The notes under the pieces are model-generated. The model did no database searches. It had not been told where the DNA came from and was given only the letters and a program-made list of their open reading frames with translations. Source: Saprospiraceae bacterium (GTDB lineage Bacteria; Bacteroidota; Bacteroidia; Chitinophagales; Saprospiraceae). From it: 7,617 nucleotides of DNA. Positions 1 through 5,866 of the stretch are shown here, in pieces. The first letter of the stretch is position 1; each line of letters starts with the position of its first letter. A program made the position numbers and the translations under genes. Location: positions 1-7,617 of the forward strand of contig JABWAJ010000404.1 of NCBI GenBank assembly GCA_013361075.1. Direction: 5' to 3'.

Positions 1-377
1 ACTGTCTGAACAGAACCGGTAGCGTCTTCCCGCTTCACCGTACCGTAGCCAATCACAACAACTTCATCGAGTACCTGGCCCGCAACAAGGCGAATGTCGA
101 GCTTGTCAGAGCTACCGATCGCAACTTCCTGCGAATTATAACCCGTATAGCTGAAAACCAGCCTCGTTGCACCTTCGGGCACCTTCAGAGAGTAGCTGCC
201 ATCTACATCGGTAATCGTACCTTCAACGGTACCCACTACCAGGATATTGGCACCGATCAGGGTTTCCCCCGATACAGCGTCCGTTACTACGCCAGTGATC
301 GTCCGCTGGCCATATAGAAAGCCGGGGGCCAATACCACTGCGAGTATCAACACAGTTAGGTTAATAAATTGTCTCAT
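1..377 (-). CDS. SusC/RagA-family TonB-linked outer membrane receptor, N-terminal part (cut by window edge)
   Basis: Only the first 125 codons are present; the gene runs off the left edge. The product should be the outer-membrane barrel that pairs with a SusD lipoprotein to import oligosaccharides with TonB energy. Visible order: a signal peptide with hydrophobic core at residues 5-20 and likely cleavage near LYGQ (21-24); a carboxypeptidase-regulatory-like beta-sandwich domain at about 26-100 (TITGVVTDAVSGETLIGAN, then ITDVDGSYSLKVP); then the family's hallmark TonB-box/plug entry LDEVVVIGYGTVKREDATGS at 103-122. The start is the ATG at 377: an ATG slightly upstream (plus coordinates 387-385) is in another frame and hits a stop after four codons. 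The promoter lies about 110 nt upstream. The neighbouring amylase suggests an alpha-glucan substrate; this is inferred from context. The SusD partner would lie outside the window to the left. Confidence 0.94.
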   Translation of the reverse strand, partial: MRQFINLTVLILAVVLAPGFLYGQRTITGVVTDAVSGETLIGANILVVGTVEGTITDVDGSYSLKVPEGATRLVFSYTGYNSQEVAIGSSDKLDIRLVAGQVLDEVVVIGYGTVKREDATGSVQT

Positions 378-491
378 ACAATTATCATTAGTTAAAAAAA
401 TACAAGTAGTTGTAGGTAGGTGACAAGACTGAAAAAGTACTACTAGTCTGATGTGATATAGGGAATAAATTTGGCCTGGGGGATTGACGTG

Positions 492-499
492 CAAATATA
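492..499 (-). promoter_or_regulatory. Bacteroidota-type -7 promoter box for the susC-like gene
   Basis: On the minus strand this reads TATATTTG, a perfect match to the Bacteroidota -7 consensus TAnnTTTG. It is the only such match in the 245-bp gap between the amylase stop and the susC start. No good TTTG -33 element is seen about 20 nt upstream, so the promoter may need an activator. Transcription would begin near 485 and give a leader of about 105-110 nt before the ATG at 377. The box implies that susC can be transcribed independently of the amylase gene upstream. The rest of the gap (500-622) shows no other clear signal. Confidence 0.6.
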
Positions 500-622
500 A
501 CTCAACCTGTCTGAAATTTTAAATAATTTAATGCTAAAGTTGCACTAAGGAGTTTCTGATAATGGCTGTTCCCCTGCCCAACAAAGACCAGTTTAAAAAG
601 AACAAATTAAGCCAGGCCGCCG

Positions 623-2494
623 CTACCGGATTTCCAGAATCAATGCGCTCCTGGGATTCAAATTGAGCGACTGAGCAATGGCTTTGCGCTCTCCGGTCAG
701 GATGTCTGTGCCTTCCACGTGCCCCGATAACATTTCTGCAAACCGCCCGGTATCGAGGGTTGTAGGTTGCTCATTTTTATTGATGATCACCATAATTTTT
801 TGGGAGGGGGTGTACCTGAAATAGACGTAAACGCCGGCAATAGGGCCAAAATGCATGGTTTTCCCCTGCTGTACAGCGAGGCTGCCTTTACGCCAATTGA
901 GGAGTTTTTTTAAAAAAAGTTGCACGTCCTGCTGGTCTTTCGACAGGCCCGCTCCGGTGAATCCATTCACTTTGTCGCCAGCCCAGCCACCAGGGAAATC
1001 GGTTCTTATAACTCCATGGTCGCCCGGAAACCCGGTATTGCCCAGTAGGACTTCTGTGCCGTAATATATCTGTGGAATCCCCCTCATGGTGAGCAGGTAA
1101 GCCAATGCAATTTTTGTAAGCGATACATCCTCTTTGAGTTGGGTAAAAAGCCGGTCCATGTCGTGGTTGTCGCCAAGAGTCATCAGGTGGTTGGGATTGG
1201 CATAAGCAAAGTCATTGGCCAGCCCTTCGTATAATTTGACCAATCCCTGATCCCATGATTCAGGTTCTGTCAGGGCTAAAGTCAGGGTGCGTTGCATCGG
1301 AAAATCCATCGGACTCTTTAGACAGGACACGTAACCATCGTGGTTGACTTTTCCCTGTTGCCAATACGCTGCGATCAGGGGATTGAAGCTCCATTCTTCA
1401 CCCACCAGGCTGAAATTCGGATACTCTGCCATGATCCGGCAACTCCATGCTGTCAGGAAATCTTTGTCTGGATAGGGATAGGTATCTTGTCGGATGCCGC
1501 CCAATTGGAGGGTTTCAATCCACCAGATGCTGTTCTGAATCAAGTAATAGGCAAAGAATGGATTGCGCTGGTTCAGGTCGGGCATGGTCGGAACAAACCA
1601 ACCACTGACCATGAGTTCCTGGTCAATTTTCGCTGCATAAGGATCCTGATTCACCGTGCGCCGATGGTTGGTCACCTGCATTTTTTCCGGAAAATTCAGC
1701 CAGTCTTTAAAGGGCAGGTCTTTCATCCACCAGTGGTTAGAACCACAATGGTTTACCACCCCGTCAAAAATAAGCTTCATGCCTTTCCCGCGCGCTTTTT
1801 CGGCTAATGCTTTGTAAGTATCCAGGGTTCCGAAACGGGGATCTACCCGGTAGTAGTCGGTAATGGCATACCCGTGATAGGACCAGTCGGGCATGTCGTT
1901 TTCCAGTAGCGGACTCGGCCAGATGGCTGTAAAACCCATTTCAGCGAGGTAGTCCAGGTGGTCGATAATGCCCTGAATATCACCGCCGTGTCGGGTAAAA
2001 CCTTTTAACCGGTCAATCTTTTTTTCTGCCAATGACGGCACGATATCGTTGTTGGCATCACCATTTGCAAAGCGGTCGGGTGTGATCAGGTAAATCACAT
2101 CTGAAGGATTAAAACCTTCATAAGCTTCCGGCTTTTGTTTTCGGGCCAGTAAAGGATAGTTGTGTTGAAAAAGAGTGGCATTGCCCCGTTTGAAAGCAAT
2201 GGAAACCTCCCCCGGTTTTGTATCTGCAGCAATACTCAGGTCTATGAAAAGATAGTTCCTGCTGTCGGCACGGTGTATTTTTTCAATCCGAACGCCGGGG
2301 TAGTTAATGACGGGGGTTAACTGGCCGATTTCAGGACCCTGCACAAGCAGTTGAAGCGTGTTGTCCTGCATGCCGATCCACCAGTTGGGCGGCTCTACCC
2401 GGGTGATTTGGGCGGAAAGTGTCATGAAAAAGCACAGGCAGCAACAGAGTGCCGGAAGTCGGGTAATGAAATGGAAAGCTGGTTTTGTCATCAT
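623..2494 (-). CDS. Periplasmic GH13 alpha-amylase, cyclomaltodextrinase/neopullulanase-like (SusA type)
   Basis: Hydrolyses alpha-1,4 (possibly also alpha-1,6) glucosidic bonds in malto-oligosaccharides, cyclodextrins or pullulan, most likely in the periplasm. Numbered from the ATG at 2494 (623 aa, close to the usual length of SusA-type enzymes): signal peptide 1-29 with a Cys-rich core (ALCCCLCFFMTLSAQ); N-terminal cyclomaltodextrinase beta-sandwich about 30-115 (VEPPNWWIGMQ); catalytic TIM barrel about 125-530; C-terminal beta domain to the end. GH13 regions are visible: DGVVNH (244-249), nucleophile Asp337 in GGIRQDTYPY, acid/base Glu366 in VGEEW, and transition-state Asp445 in GDNHDMDR. 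All catalytic residues are present. The reading frame stays open upstream to an ATG at 2590, but that extension runs through a palindromic repeat and would bury the signal peptide. Tandem ATGs at 2494 and 2491 fit best; 2506 is also possible. The gene lies 154 nt behind the dioxygenase and upstream of susC. Confidence 0.95.
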   Translation of the reverse strand: MMTKPAFHFITRLPALCCCLCFFMTLSAQITRVEPPNWWIGMQDNTLQLLVQGPEIGQLTPVINYPGVRIEKIHRADSRNYLFIDLSIAADTKPGEVSIAFKRGNATLFQHNYPLLARKQKPEAYEGFNPSDVIYLITPDRFANGDANNDIVPSLAEKKIDRLKGFTRHGGDIQGIIDHLDYLAEMGFTAIWPSPLLENDMPDWSYHGYAITDYYRVDPRFGTLDTYKALAEKARGKGMKLIFDGVVNHCGSNHWWMKDLPFKDWLNFPEKMQVTNHRRTVNQDPYAAKIDQELMVSGWFVPTMPDLNQRNPFFAYYLIQNSIWWIETLQLGGIRQDTYPYPDKDFLTAWSCRIMAEYPNFSLVGEEWSFNPLIAAYWQQGKVNHDGYVSCLKSPMDFPMQRTLTLALTEPESWDQGLVKLYEGLANDFAYANPNHLMTLGDNHDMDRLFTQLKEDVSLTKIALAYLLTMRGIPQIYYGTEVLLGNTGFPGDHGVIRTDFPGGWAGDKVNGFTGAGLSKDQQDVQLFLKKLLNWRKGSLAVQQGKTMHFGPIAGVYVYFRYTPSQKIMVIINKNEQPTTLDTGRFAEMLSGHVEGTDILTGERKAIAQSLNLNPRSALILEIR

Positions 2495-2559
2495 CTTGTG
2501 TTGCATTTGAAAAGCCGTTCCCGCTAAGGTATGATGATTTACGAAATCGGATTGCGTTG

Positions 2560-2644
2560 TTTCCCGCAAAGGTCCTGCAAAGGACGCCAAGGCAGGCGTC
2601 TTGCTTTGCGGACTTCGCGTGTCCCTTGGGCCCTTTGCGGGAAA
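2560..2644. repeat. Palindromic intergenic repeat with CGCAAAG modules
   Basis: Perfect 13-bp inverted repeats flank the element: TTTCCCGCAAAGG at 2560-2572 and its reverse complement at 2632-2644. Inside is a second stem: GCAAAGGACGCC at 2577-2588 pairs with GGCGTC (2595-2600) plus CTTTGC (2604-2609), with a 3-nt bulge and a loop of about 6 nt. A third small stem, GGAC/GTCC, lies at 2610-2613 and 2621-2624. The GCAAAG/CTTTGC unit occurs four times. Repeats built from this unit are, as I recall, scattered through intergenic regions of many Bacteroidota genomes. It sits between the dioxygenase stop (2649) and the amylase start. It could act as an intercistronic hairpin that protects or attenuates the transcript, but no T-run follows it, so it is not a standard terminator. 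Confidence 0.8.
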
Positions 2645-2648
2645 ATTT

Positions 2649-3452
2649 CTAAAACAGCACTGGGTTTAAAGCCGTTTCAATCACCTCCCCGATTTCTGCC
2701 CCCGGGCACCACACCTCCCAGTCCAATTTTTGGTTGTCGTTTTCCGGGGCTTTCAATACCATATTTTTATCCATATAAATGATGGTCATCACTTTGCGCA
2801 TCTGGTCGCTTGTGTTGGCACCAGCCCGGTGGAATACCCAGCCGGAATGAAAGCTGACCTCGCCCACATCAAATGGTTCGATGACGTGTTGGAAGTCTGT
2901 AATCCGCAACCTTTCACTAATAAAAGCCTCACTGTCGTCGCCGATTTTCCGGTCGCGGCCCTCTACAATTTGGTGGCTGCCGGCACTGAATTCCAGCGGC
3001 CCCATCTCCAGCGGCGTGGCTTGCAGCGGTATCCAGGCCGTTACGGTTTTATCACTCGCCAAAGGCCAGTAATACTGGTCAGCATGCCATGGTGTGATGC
3101 CCCCGCCGGCTTCTTTGAACAAAGCCTGATCGTGATAAAGGCGCACTCCTTCCACCTGCATCAGATCGGCAGCAAGTTTGGCCAACCGTCGGCTGAACAC
3201 CAATTTTTTAATGACTTCGTCTTCCTGCCACAGGTTGAACAATTGCAAAAAAGCTTTGCCATATGTGTCGCGCTGTTCAAGAGGAACTACTACTTTGCTC
3301 ATTTCGTTGACCTTACGGCCAATCACTTCGTTGAAGTAAGTGATGACTTCCGGCGAAAAAACCTGCTTGATTTTGATGAACCTGTTTTTTTGGTAAAAAT
3401 CAACCTGGGCCGCTGTGAGTACCATTGGTTCGGATAGTTGTTGCTCCCACAT
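2649..3452 (-). CDS. Phytanoyl-CoA dioxygenase (PhyH) family Fe(II)/2-oxoglutarate oxygenase
   Basis: A 267-aa protein of the PhyH-like double-stranded beta-helix family, which uses Fe(II), O2 and 2-oxoglutarate to hydroxylate small molecules. The facial triad is visible: His123 and Asp125 in TPWHADQYYW, and distal His208 in FHRAGANTSD. Arg219 lies 11 residues after the distal His, the spacing of the 2-oxoglutarate-binding Arg in human PhyH. Other family features are the GPLEFSAGSH stretch (151-160) and the VGEVSFHSGWVFHRAG strand. There is no signal peptide, so the enzyme should be cytoplasmic. The substrate cannot be read from the sequence; the family spans lipids, amino acids, antibiotics and alkaloids. 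The start ATG at 3452 is 7 nt behind the esterase stop, which indicates co-transcription and probably coupled translation; Met10 is a less likely alternative start. An oxygenase is an uncommon companion for a Sus-type glycan locus. Confidence 0.88.
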   Translation of the reverse strand: MWEQQLSEPMVLTAAQVDFYQKNRFIKIKQVFSPEVITYFNEVIGRKVNEMSKVVVPLEQRDTYGKAFLQLFNLWQEDEVIKKLVFSRRLAKLAADLMQVEGVRLYHDQALFKEAGGGITPWHADQYYWPLASDKTVTAWIPLQATPLEMGPLEFSAGSHQIVEGRDRKIGDDSEAFISERLRITDFQHVIEPFDVGEVSFHSGWVFHRAGANTSDQMRKVMTIIYMDKNMVLKAPENDNQKLDWEVWCPGAEIGEVIETALNPVLF

Positions 3453-3459
3453 GACACAC

Positions 3460-4389
3460 TTATTTCTTTTGTAATAAAAACATTACCGGAATGGTTAACC
3501 TTTCCCGCCAGGCTTTTTCACTGTGATCTGTGCCGGGAAATTCCCGTGTAACCCAGGTTTTCGAGGTAAAGCCTTTACTTTTCATCATGGCATCTATTTG
3601 GGTTTGATACGGTTTGTACAGGGCATCCAGCGTTTCAGTGCCGTAGTCGAAGTAAATTTTGAAGGAATGCCCCTGCGGCAATTTACGGCTCAGATAATTG
3701 CGGAAAGCGCCGGCAACGAGGTCAACCATAGTGGTACTCAGTTGCCCTGAAGGAATCACAATTGGGGTATGGGTTGATAAGCAGGCTGCACCTCCGAAAA
3801 CAGATGGGTATTCGCAAAGGGCATAAGCCGAAATAAGCCCGCCCATGCTGGAACCCATTACAAAGGTATGCTTCCGGCCTTTTTTTGTGGCGAAATGTTT
3901 ATCTATATAAGGCTTGAGTTCCTGTACCATGAACTTCAGGTAACGATCAGCCAGGGCGACCCCTTTGATCTGGTCGCGGAGAATGGTTTCGCGGATATCC
4001 GCGGGAATGCTATCCAAAATGCGCTGGGGGAAATATTCAGCGTATCGCCCTCCTTCGTTCGGGCTGTTCCAGATTCCTACCACAATACATGGTTCTATCC
4101 GTTGATCAGCGATCAGTTTTCCAAGTGTTTCGTCTACTCCCCATTCCTGCTTGTTCCAGGTGGTTGTGCTGTCATACAACATTTGGCCATCGTGCATGTA
4201 CAGGACGGCGTATTTTTTATCCGGACGGTATCCCTCTGGCAACCAGATGTCTATGTTTCTGGCGTCAATGAATTTCGAGGGGAATTTTTCAAAGCGTTGC
4301 ACTTTTCCTGAACTTACTTCCACAGTTTGGCCGAACGCTAAAACCACCTGAAGCAGCAGAAAACTGTTTGTTAGTAATTTCTTCAACAT
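3460..4389 (-). CDS. Secreted alpha/beta-hydrolase, putative esterase (esterase D/Fes-like family)
   Basis: A 309-aa exported serine hydrolase of the putative-esterase family (PF00756 type), which includes carbohydrate esterases, feruloyl/acetyl-xylan esterases and siderophore esterases. A signal peptide covers residues 1-21 (hydrophobic FLLLQVVLAFGQ). The family N-terminal strand IDIWLPEGY (46-54) and YAVLYMHDGQMLYD (60-73) follow. The nucleophile elbow is GSSMGG at 179-184, with Ser181. A likely acid lies in YFDYGTETLD (246-255), and the catalytic His is probably His289 in GTDHSEKAWRERL. The triad therefore looks complete. The gene is first in a leftward operon with the oxygenase and is divergent from an AraC regulator. 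A role in removing ester groups from a glycan is plausible from context but not shown. The start ATG at 4389 is immediately followed by the Lys-rich signal-peptide n-region. Confidence 0.9.
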   Translation of the reverse strand: MLKKLLTNSFLLLQVVLAFGQTVEVSSGKVQRFEKFPSKFIDARNIDIWLPEGYRPDKKYAVLYMHDGQMLYDSTTTWNKQEWGVDETLGKLIADQRIEPCIVVGIWNSPNEGGRYAEYFPQRILDSIPADIRETILRDQIKGVALADRYLKFMVQELKPYIDKHFATKKGRKHTFVMGSSMGGLISAYALCEYPSVFGGAACLSTHTPIVIPSGQLSTTMVDLVAGAFRNYLSRKLPQGHSFKIYFDYGTETLDALYKPYQTQIDAMMKSKGFTSKTWVTREFPGTDHSEKAWRERLTIPVMFLLQKK

Positions 4390-4411
4390 GGCAAAGTTTT
4401 GAATGAGGCTT

Positions 4412-4419
4412 CAAAGCTA
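4412..4419 (-). promoter_or_regulatory. Bacteroidota-type -7 box for the esterase-dioxygenase operon
   Basis: The minus strand reads TAGCTTTG, matching TAnnTTTG, 23 nt upstream of the esterase ATG (4389). Transcription would start near 4405, leaving a leader of roughly 15 nt. No TTTG -33 element is evident at the expected distance, which fits a promoter that depends on an activator such as the divergent AraC-family protein. Confidence 0.5.
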
Positions 4420-4445
4420 TGGCGAAACGCAGGTAAGCACTTTAC

Positions 4446-4476
4446 TTGCATTGACCATTTCTTTGCATATATTGCA
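4446..4476. promoter_or_regulatory. Candidate regulator-binding region: three TTGCA repeats between divergent genes
   Basis: TTGCA occurs at 4446-4450, 4463-4467 and 4472-4476. The last two also form a near-palindrome TGCATATATTGCA (4464-4476). The cluster lies about 40-70 bp upstream of the predicted start of the esterase transcript and about 45-75 bp upstream of the araC-like ATG. That is where an AraC-type activator would be expected to bind. The assignment rests on position and repetition only; five-base repeats can occur by chance in AT-rich DNA. Confidence 0.25.
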
Positions 4477-4519
4477 CTTAATTGGTTAAATTTAAAAAAT
4501 AAAGGATAATATTTATAAA

Positions 4520-5383
4520 ATGATGCCAATTATAGAAATCATTGACGGGCTCTATACCGAAAAATCCTTTCACTACGGTGCGTTGGATTTGCCGGCATTT
4601 GAACACTTCTGGCACGCGCATCCCGAAATGGAACTGACTTTCATCCAGAAAGGGGAAGGCATGCGTTATGTAGGGGATTCGATTCAGCCTTTTACCCACG
4701 GGGATCTGGTTTTTTTGGGAAGTTATCTGCCCCATAGCTGGGCAACTTACCGGAGTCCAACAATAGAAAACGAGCGGGTTACTGCGAAATTTTTTCAGTT
4801 TCCGGCTTCCTTGTTCCTTCAGTTTCCGGAGTATCGGTTTTTGACTTCCTTTTTTAGAGAAGCAAACTATGGGCTTTATTTTGCGAACCCTTCTGCAGCC
4901 CTGCTCAACAAAATACATGATTTTGGCAGTTTTCCGCGTCACCTCCAGATACTGCAGTTGTTCGACTTGATCCTCGAACTTTTCATACAAAAAAAGCGGG
5001 TTCAAATATCCCAAAAGCCGGCCCGTATGCTACCCGGATTTCAATTTTTGGAAAAGGAAGAACAACGATTGGCCCGGGTTCTAAAATGGATTCACGAGCA
5101 ACATGCAACGGCAATTACGTTAGACCAGGCCGCCAAAGAAGCAGCAATGAGCAAAACTTATTTTTGCCGCTGGTTTAGTAAAATTAACGGGTGCACGTTT
5201 ATGCAATACCTGAACCGGTTGCGGATTGAGCAGGCCTGCCAGATGCTGGTGTTTTCAGATAAAACGGTGGGCGAAATTGCCTACGCATCAGGTTTTGAAA
5301 ACATCAGCCATTTCAACCGCGTATTCCGCGGGGTGAAAAAACAAAGTCCGACAGCTTTGAGGCAGCAAGCTTCATTGAGGTGA
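4520..5383 (+). CDS. AraC-family transcriptional regulator with N-terminal cupin sensor
   Basis: A 287-aa one-component regulator. The N-terminal half is a cupin-like ligand-binding domain (about 20-100), with HFWHAHPEMELTFIQKGEG (29-47), a metal- or sugar-pocket-like HxHPE pattern, and GDLVFLGSYLPHSW (61-74). The C-terminal half (about 183-285) is the AraC/XylS DNA-binding domain: first helix-turn-helix ITLDQAAKEAAMSKTYFCRWF (199-219) and second helix-turn-helix TVGEIAYASGFENISHFNRVF (249-269), followed by the family's KQSPTALRQ end. The length is normal and no element is missing. Tandem ATGs lie at 4520 and 4523; the first is used here, and no clear Shine-Dalgarno site is seen. It is divergent from the esterase operon and probably controls it, perhaps with the amylase/susC genes. 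The effector is unknown; an oligosaccharide is an inference from the context. Confidence 0.94.
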   Translation: MMPIIEIIDGLYTEKSFHYGALDLPAFEHFWHAHPEMELTFIQKGEGMRYVGDSIQPFTHGDLVFLGSYLPHSWATYRSPTIENERVTAKFFQFPASLFLQFPEYRFLTSFFREANYGLYFANPSAALLNKIHDFGSFPRHLQILQLFDLILELFIQKKRVQISQKPARMLPGFQFLEKEEQRLARVLKWIHEQHATAITLDQAAKEAAMSKTYFCRWFSKINGCTFMQYLNRLRIEQACQMLVFSDKTVGEIAYASGFENISHFNRVFRGVKKQSPTALRQQASLR

Positions 5384-5397
5384 GGAGAGGTAAAAGG

Positions 5398-5431
5398 CAA
5401 GTTGGCAAAAGGCAAGGAGCAAGTTGGCAAA
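5398..5431. repeat. 12-bp direct repeat, period 22, bordering the composite palindrome
   Basis: CAAGTTGGCAAA occurs at 5398-5409 and again at 5420-5431, offset by 22 bp. The same motif, inverted, is found on the far side of the composite palindrome (TTTGCCAACTT, 5675-5685). The repeat therefore seems to be part of the outer end of that element, with the left side duplicated and separated from the main arm by about 22 bp. It lies directly after the araC-like stop codon (5381-5383). Confidence 0.6.
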
Positions 5432-5453
5432 GCCTGTCCGGTAAGCGGAGGGT

Positions 5454-5677
5454 AAACATGAGTCATCCCGAATTTTCATGAGTTCGGTCCCATCGGGACC
5501 AAATGTCGGTAGCCCTTTAGCATTTCGTATGGTTTTCCGTGCCGTAGGTACGTGCCGTAGGTACGTAATATTGACGTTTTATTTCGTGCCTACGGCACGA
5601 AACGGGAACATTCGATGCTTTTTCTACCGACATTTCGCCCCGATGGGGCGTGAAAAAATTCGGGATGACTCATGTTT
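5454..5677. repeat. Composite nested palindromic element (REP/BIME- or MITE-like), about 224 bp
   Basis: The ends are perfect 23-bp inverted repeats, 5454-5476 and 5655-5677 (core ATGAGTCATCCCGAATTTT). Moving inward, AAATGTCGGTAG (5501-5512) faces its exact reverse complement at 5624-5635. Each of these is bordered on its outer side by a 6-bp-stem, 3-nt-loop hairpin: GGTCCC-ATC-GGGACC (5486-5500) and CGCCCC-GAT-GGGGCG (5636-5650). The two hairpins differ at two stem positions by paired, structure-preserving changes. Near the centre is a perfect hairpin CGTGCC-TAC-GGCACG (5585-5599) facing two tandem 13-bp units CGTGCCGTAGGTA (5538-5563), each able to form a similar hairpin with one G-T pair. 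No coding potential or transposase is seen, and no T-run marks a terminator. The rest of the 5384-5866 gene-free stretch shows only the flanking direct repeat and the promoter at 5806; 5686-5805 shows nothing I recognise. Confidence 0.88.
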
Positions 5678-5805
5678 GCCAACTTACCCCTTCCCTCATG
5701 CATTCAACACGCCCTGTAATTTTTCGTCTTTATTCCGCAAATCTAATCCTCCCTCCAGCAGCGATACAAAAGTTTTTAAAGCAGAGGCATTTTTTAGAAA
5801 GGATA

Positions 5806-5813
5806 TATCTTTG
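5806..5813 (+). promoter_or_regulatory. Bacteroidota-type -7 box for the GNAT/DUF3052-like operon
   Basis: TATCTTTG matches TAnnTTTG exactly, 53 nt upstream of the GNAT start codon (5867). Transcription would begin around 5820, giving a leader of about 47 nt. The upstream -33 region is AT-rich but has no clear TTTG. Confidence 0.55.
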
Positions 5814-5866
5814 AGAGGGCGCAGTTTGCATGCCCTTACCGCATTCATTAAAAGGCAGAAATATTC

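Noticed and set aside
2730..3437. Long open frame of 235 codons on the plus strand
   Set aside because: It is entirely antisense to the PhyH-family gene, whose protein has clear metal-binding and family motifs; the plus-strand translation shows no recognisable domain.
4458..4465. TTTCTTTG as the -7 box of the araC-like gene
   Set aside because: It has one mismatch at a key position (TT instead of TA), so the regulator's own promoter is left uncalled.
4478..5014. Open frame of 178 codons on the minus strand
   Set aside because: It is antisense to the N-terminal half of the AraC-family regulator and has no family features.
5454..5677. Composite palindrome as a CRISPR array or bidirectional terminator
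   Set aside because: The units are not evenly spaced by unique spacers as in a CRISPR array, and neither strand has a T-tract directly after a hairpin as a terminator needs.
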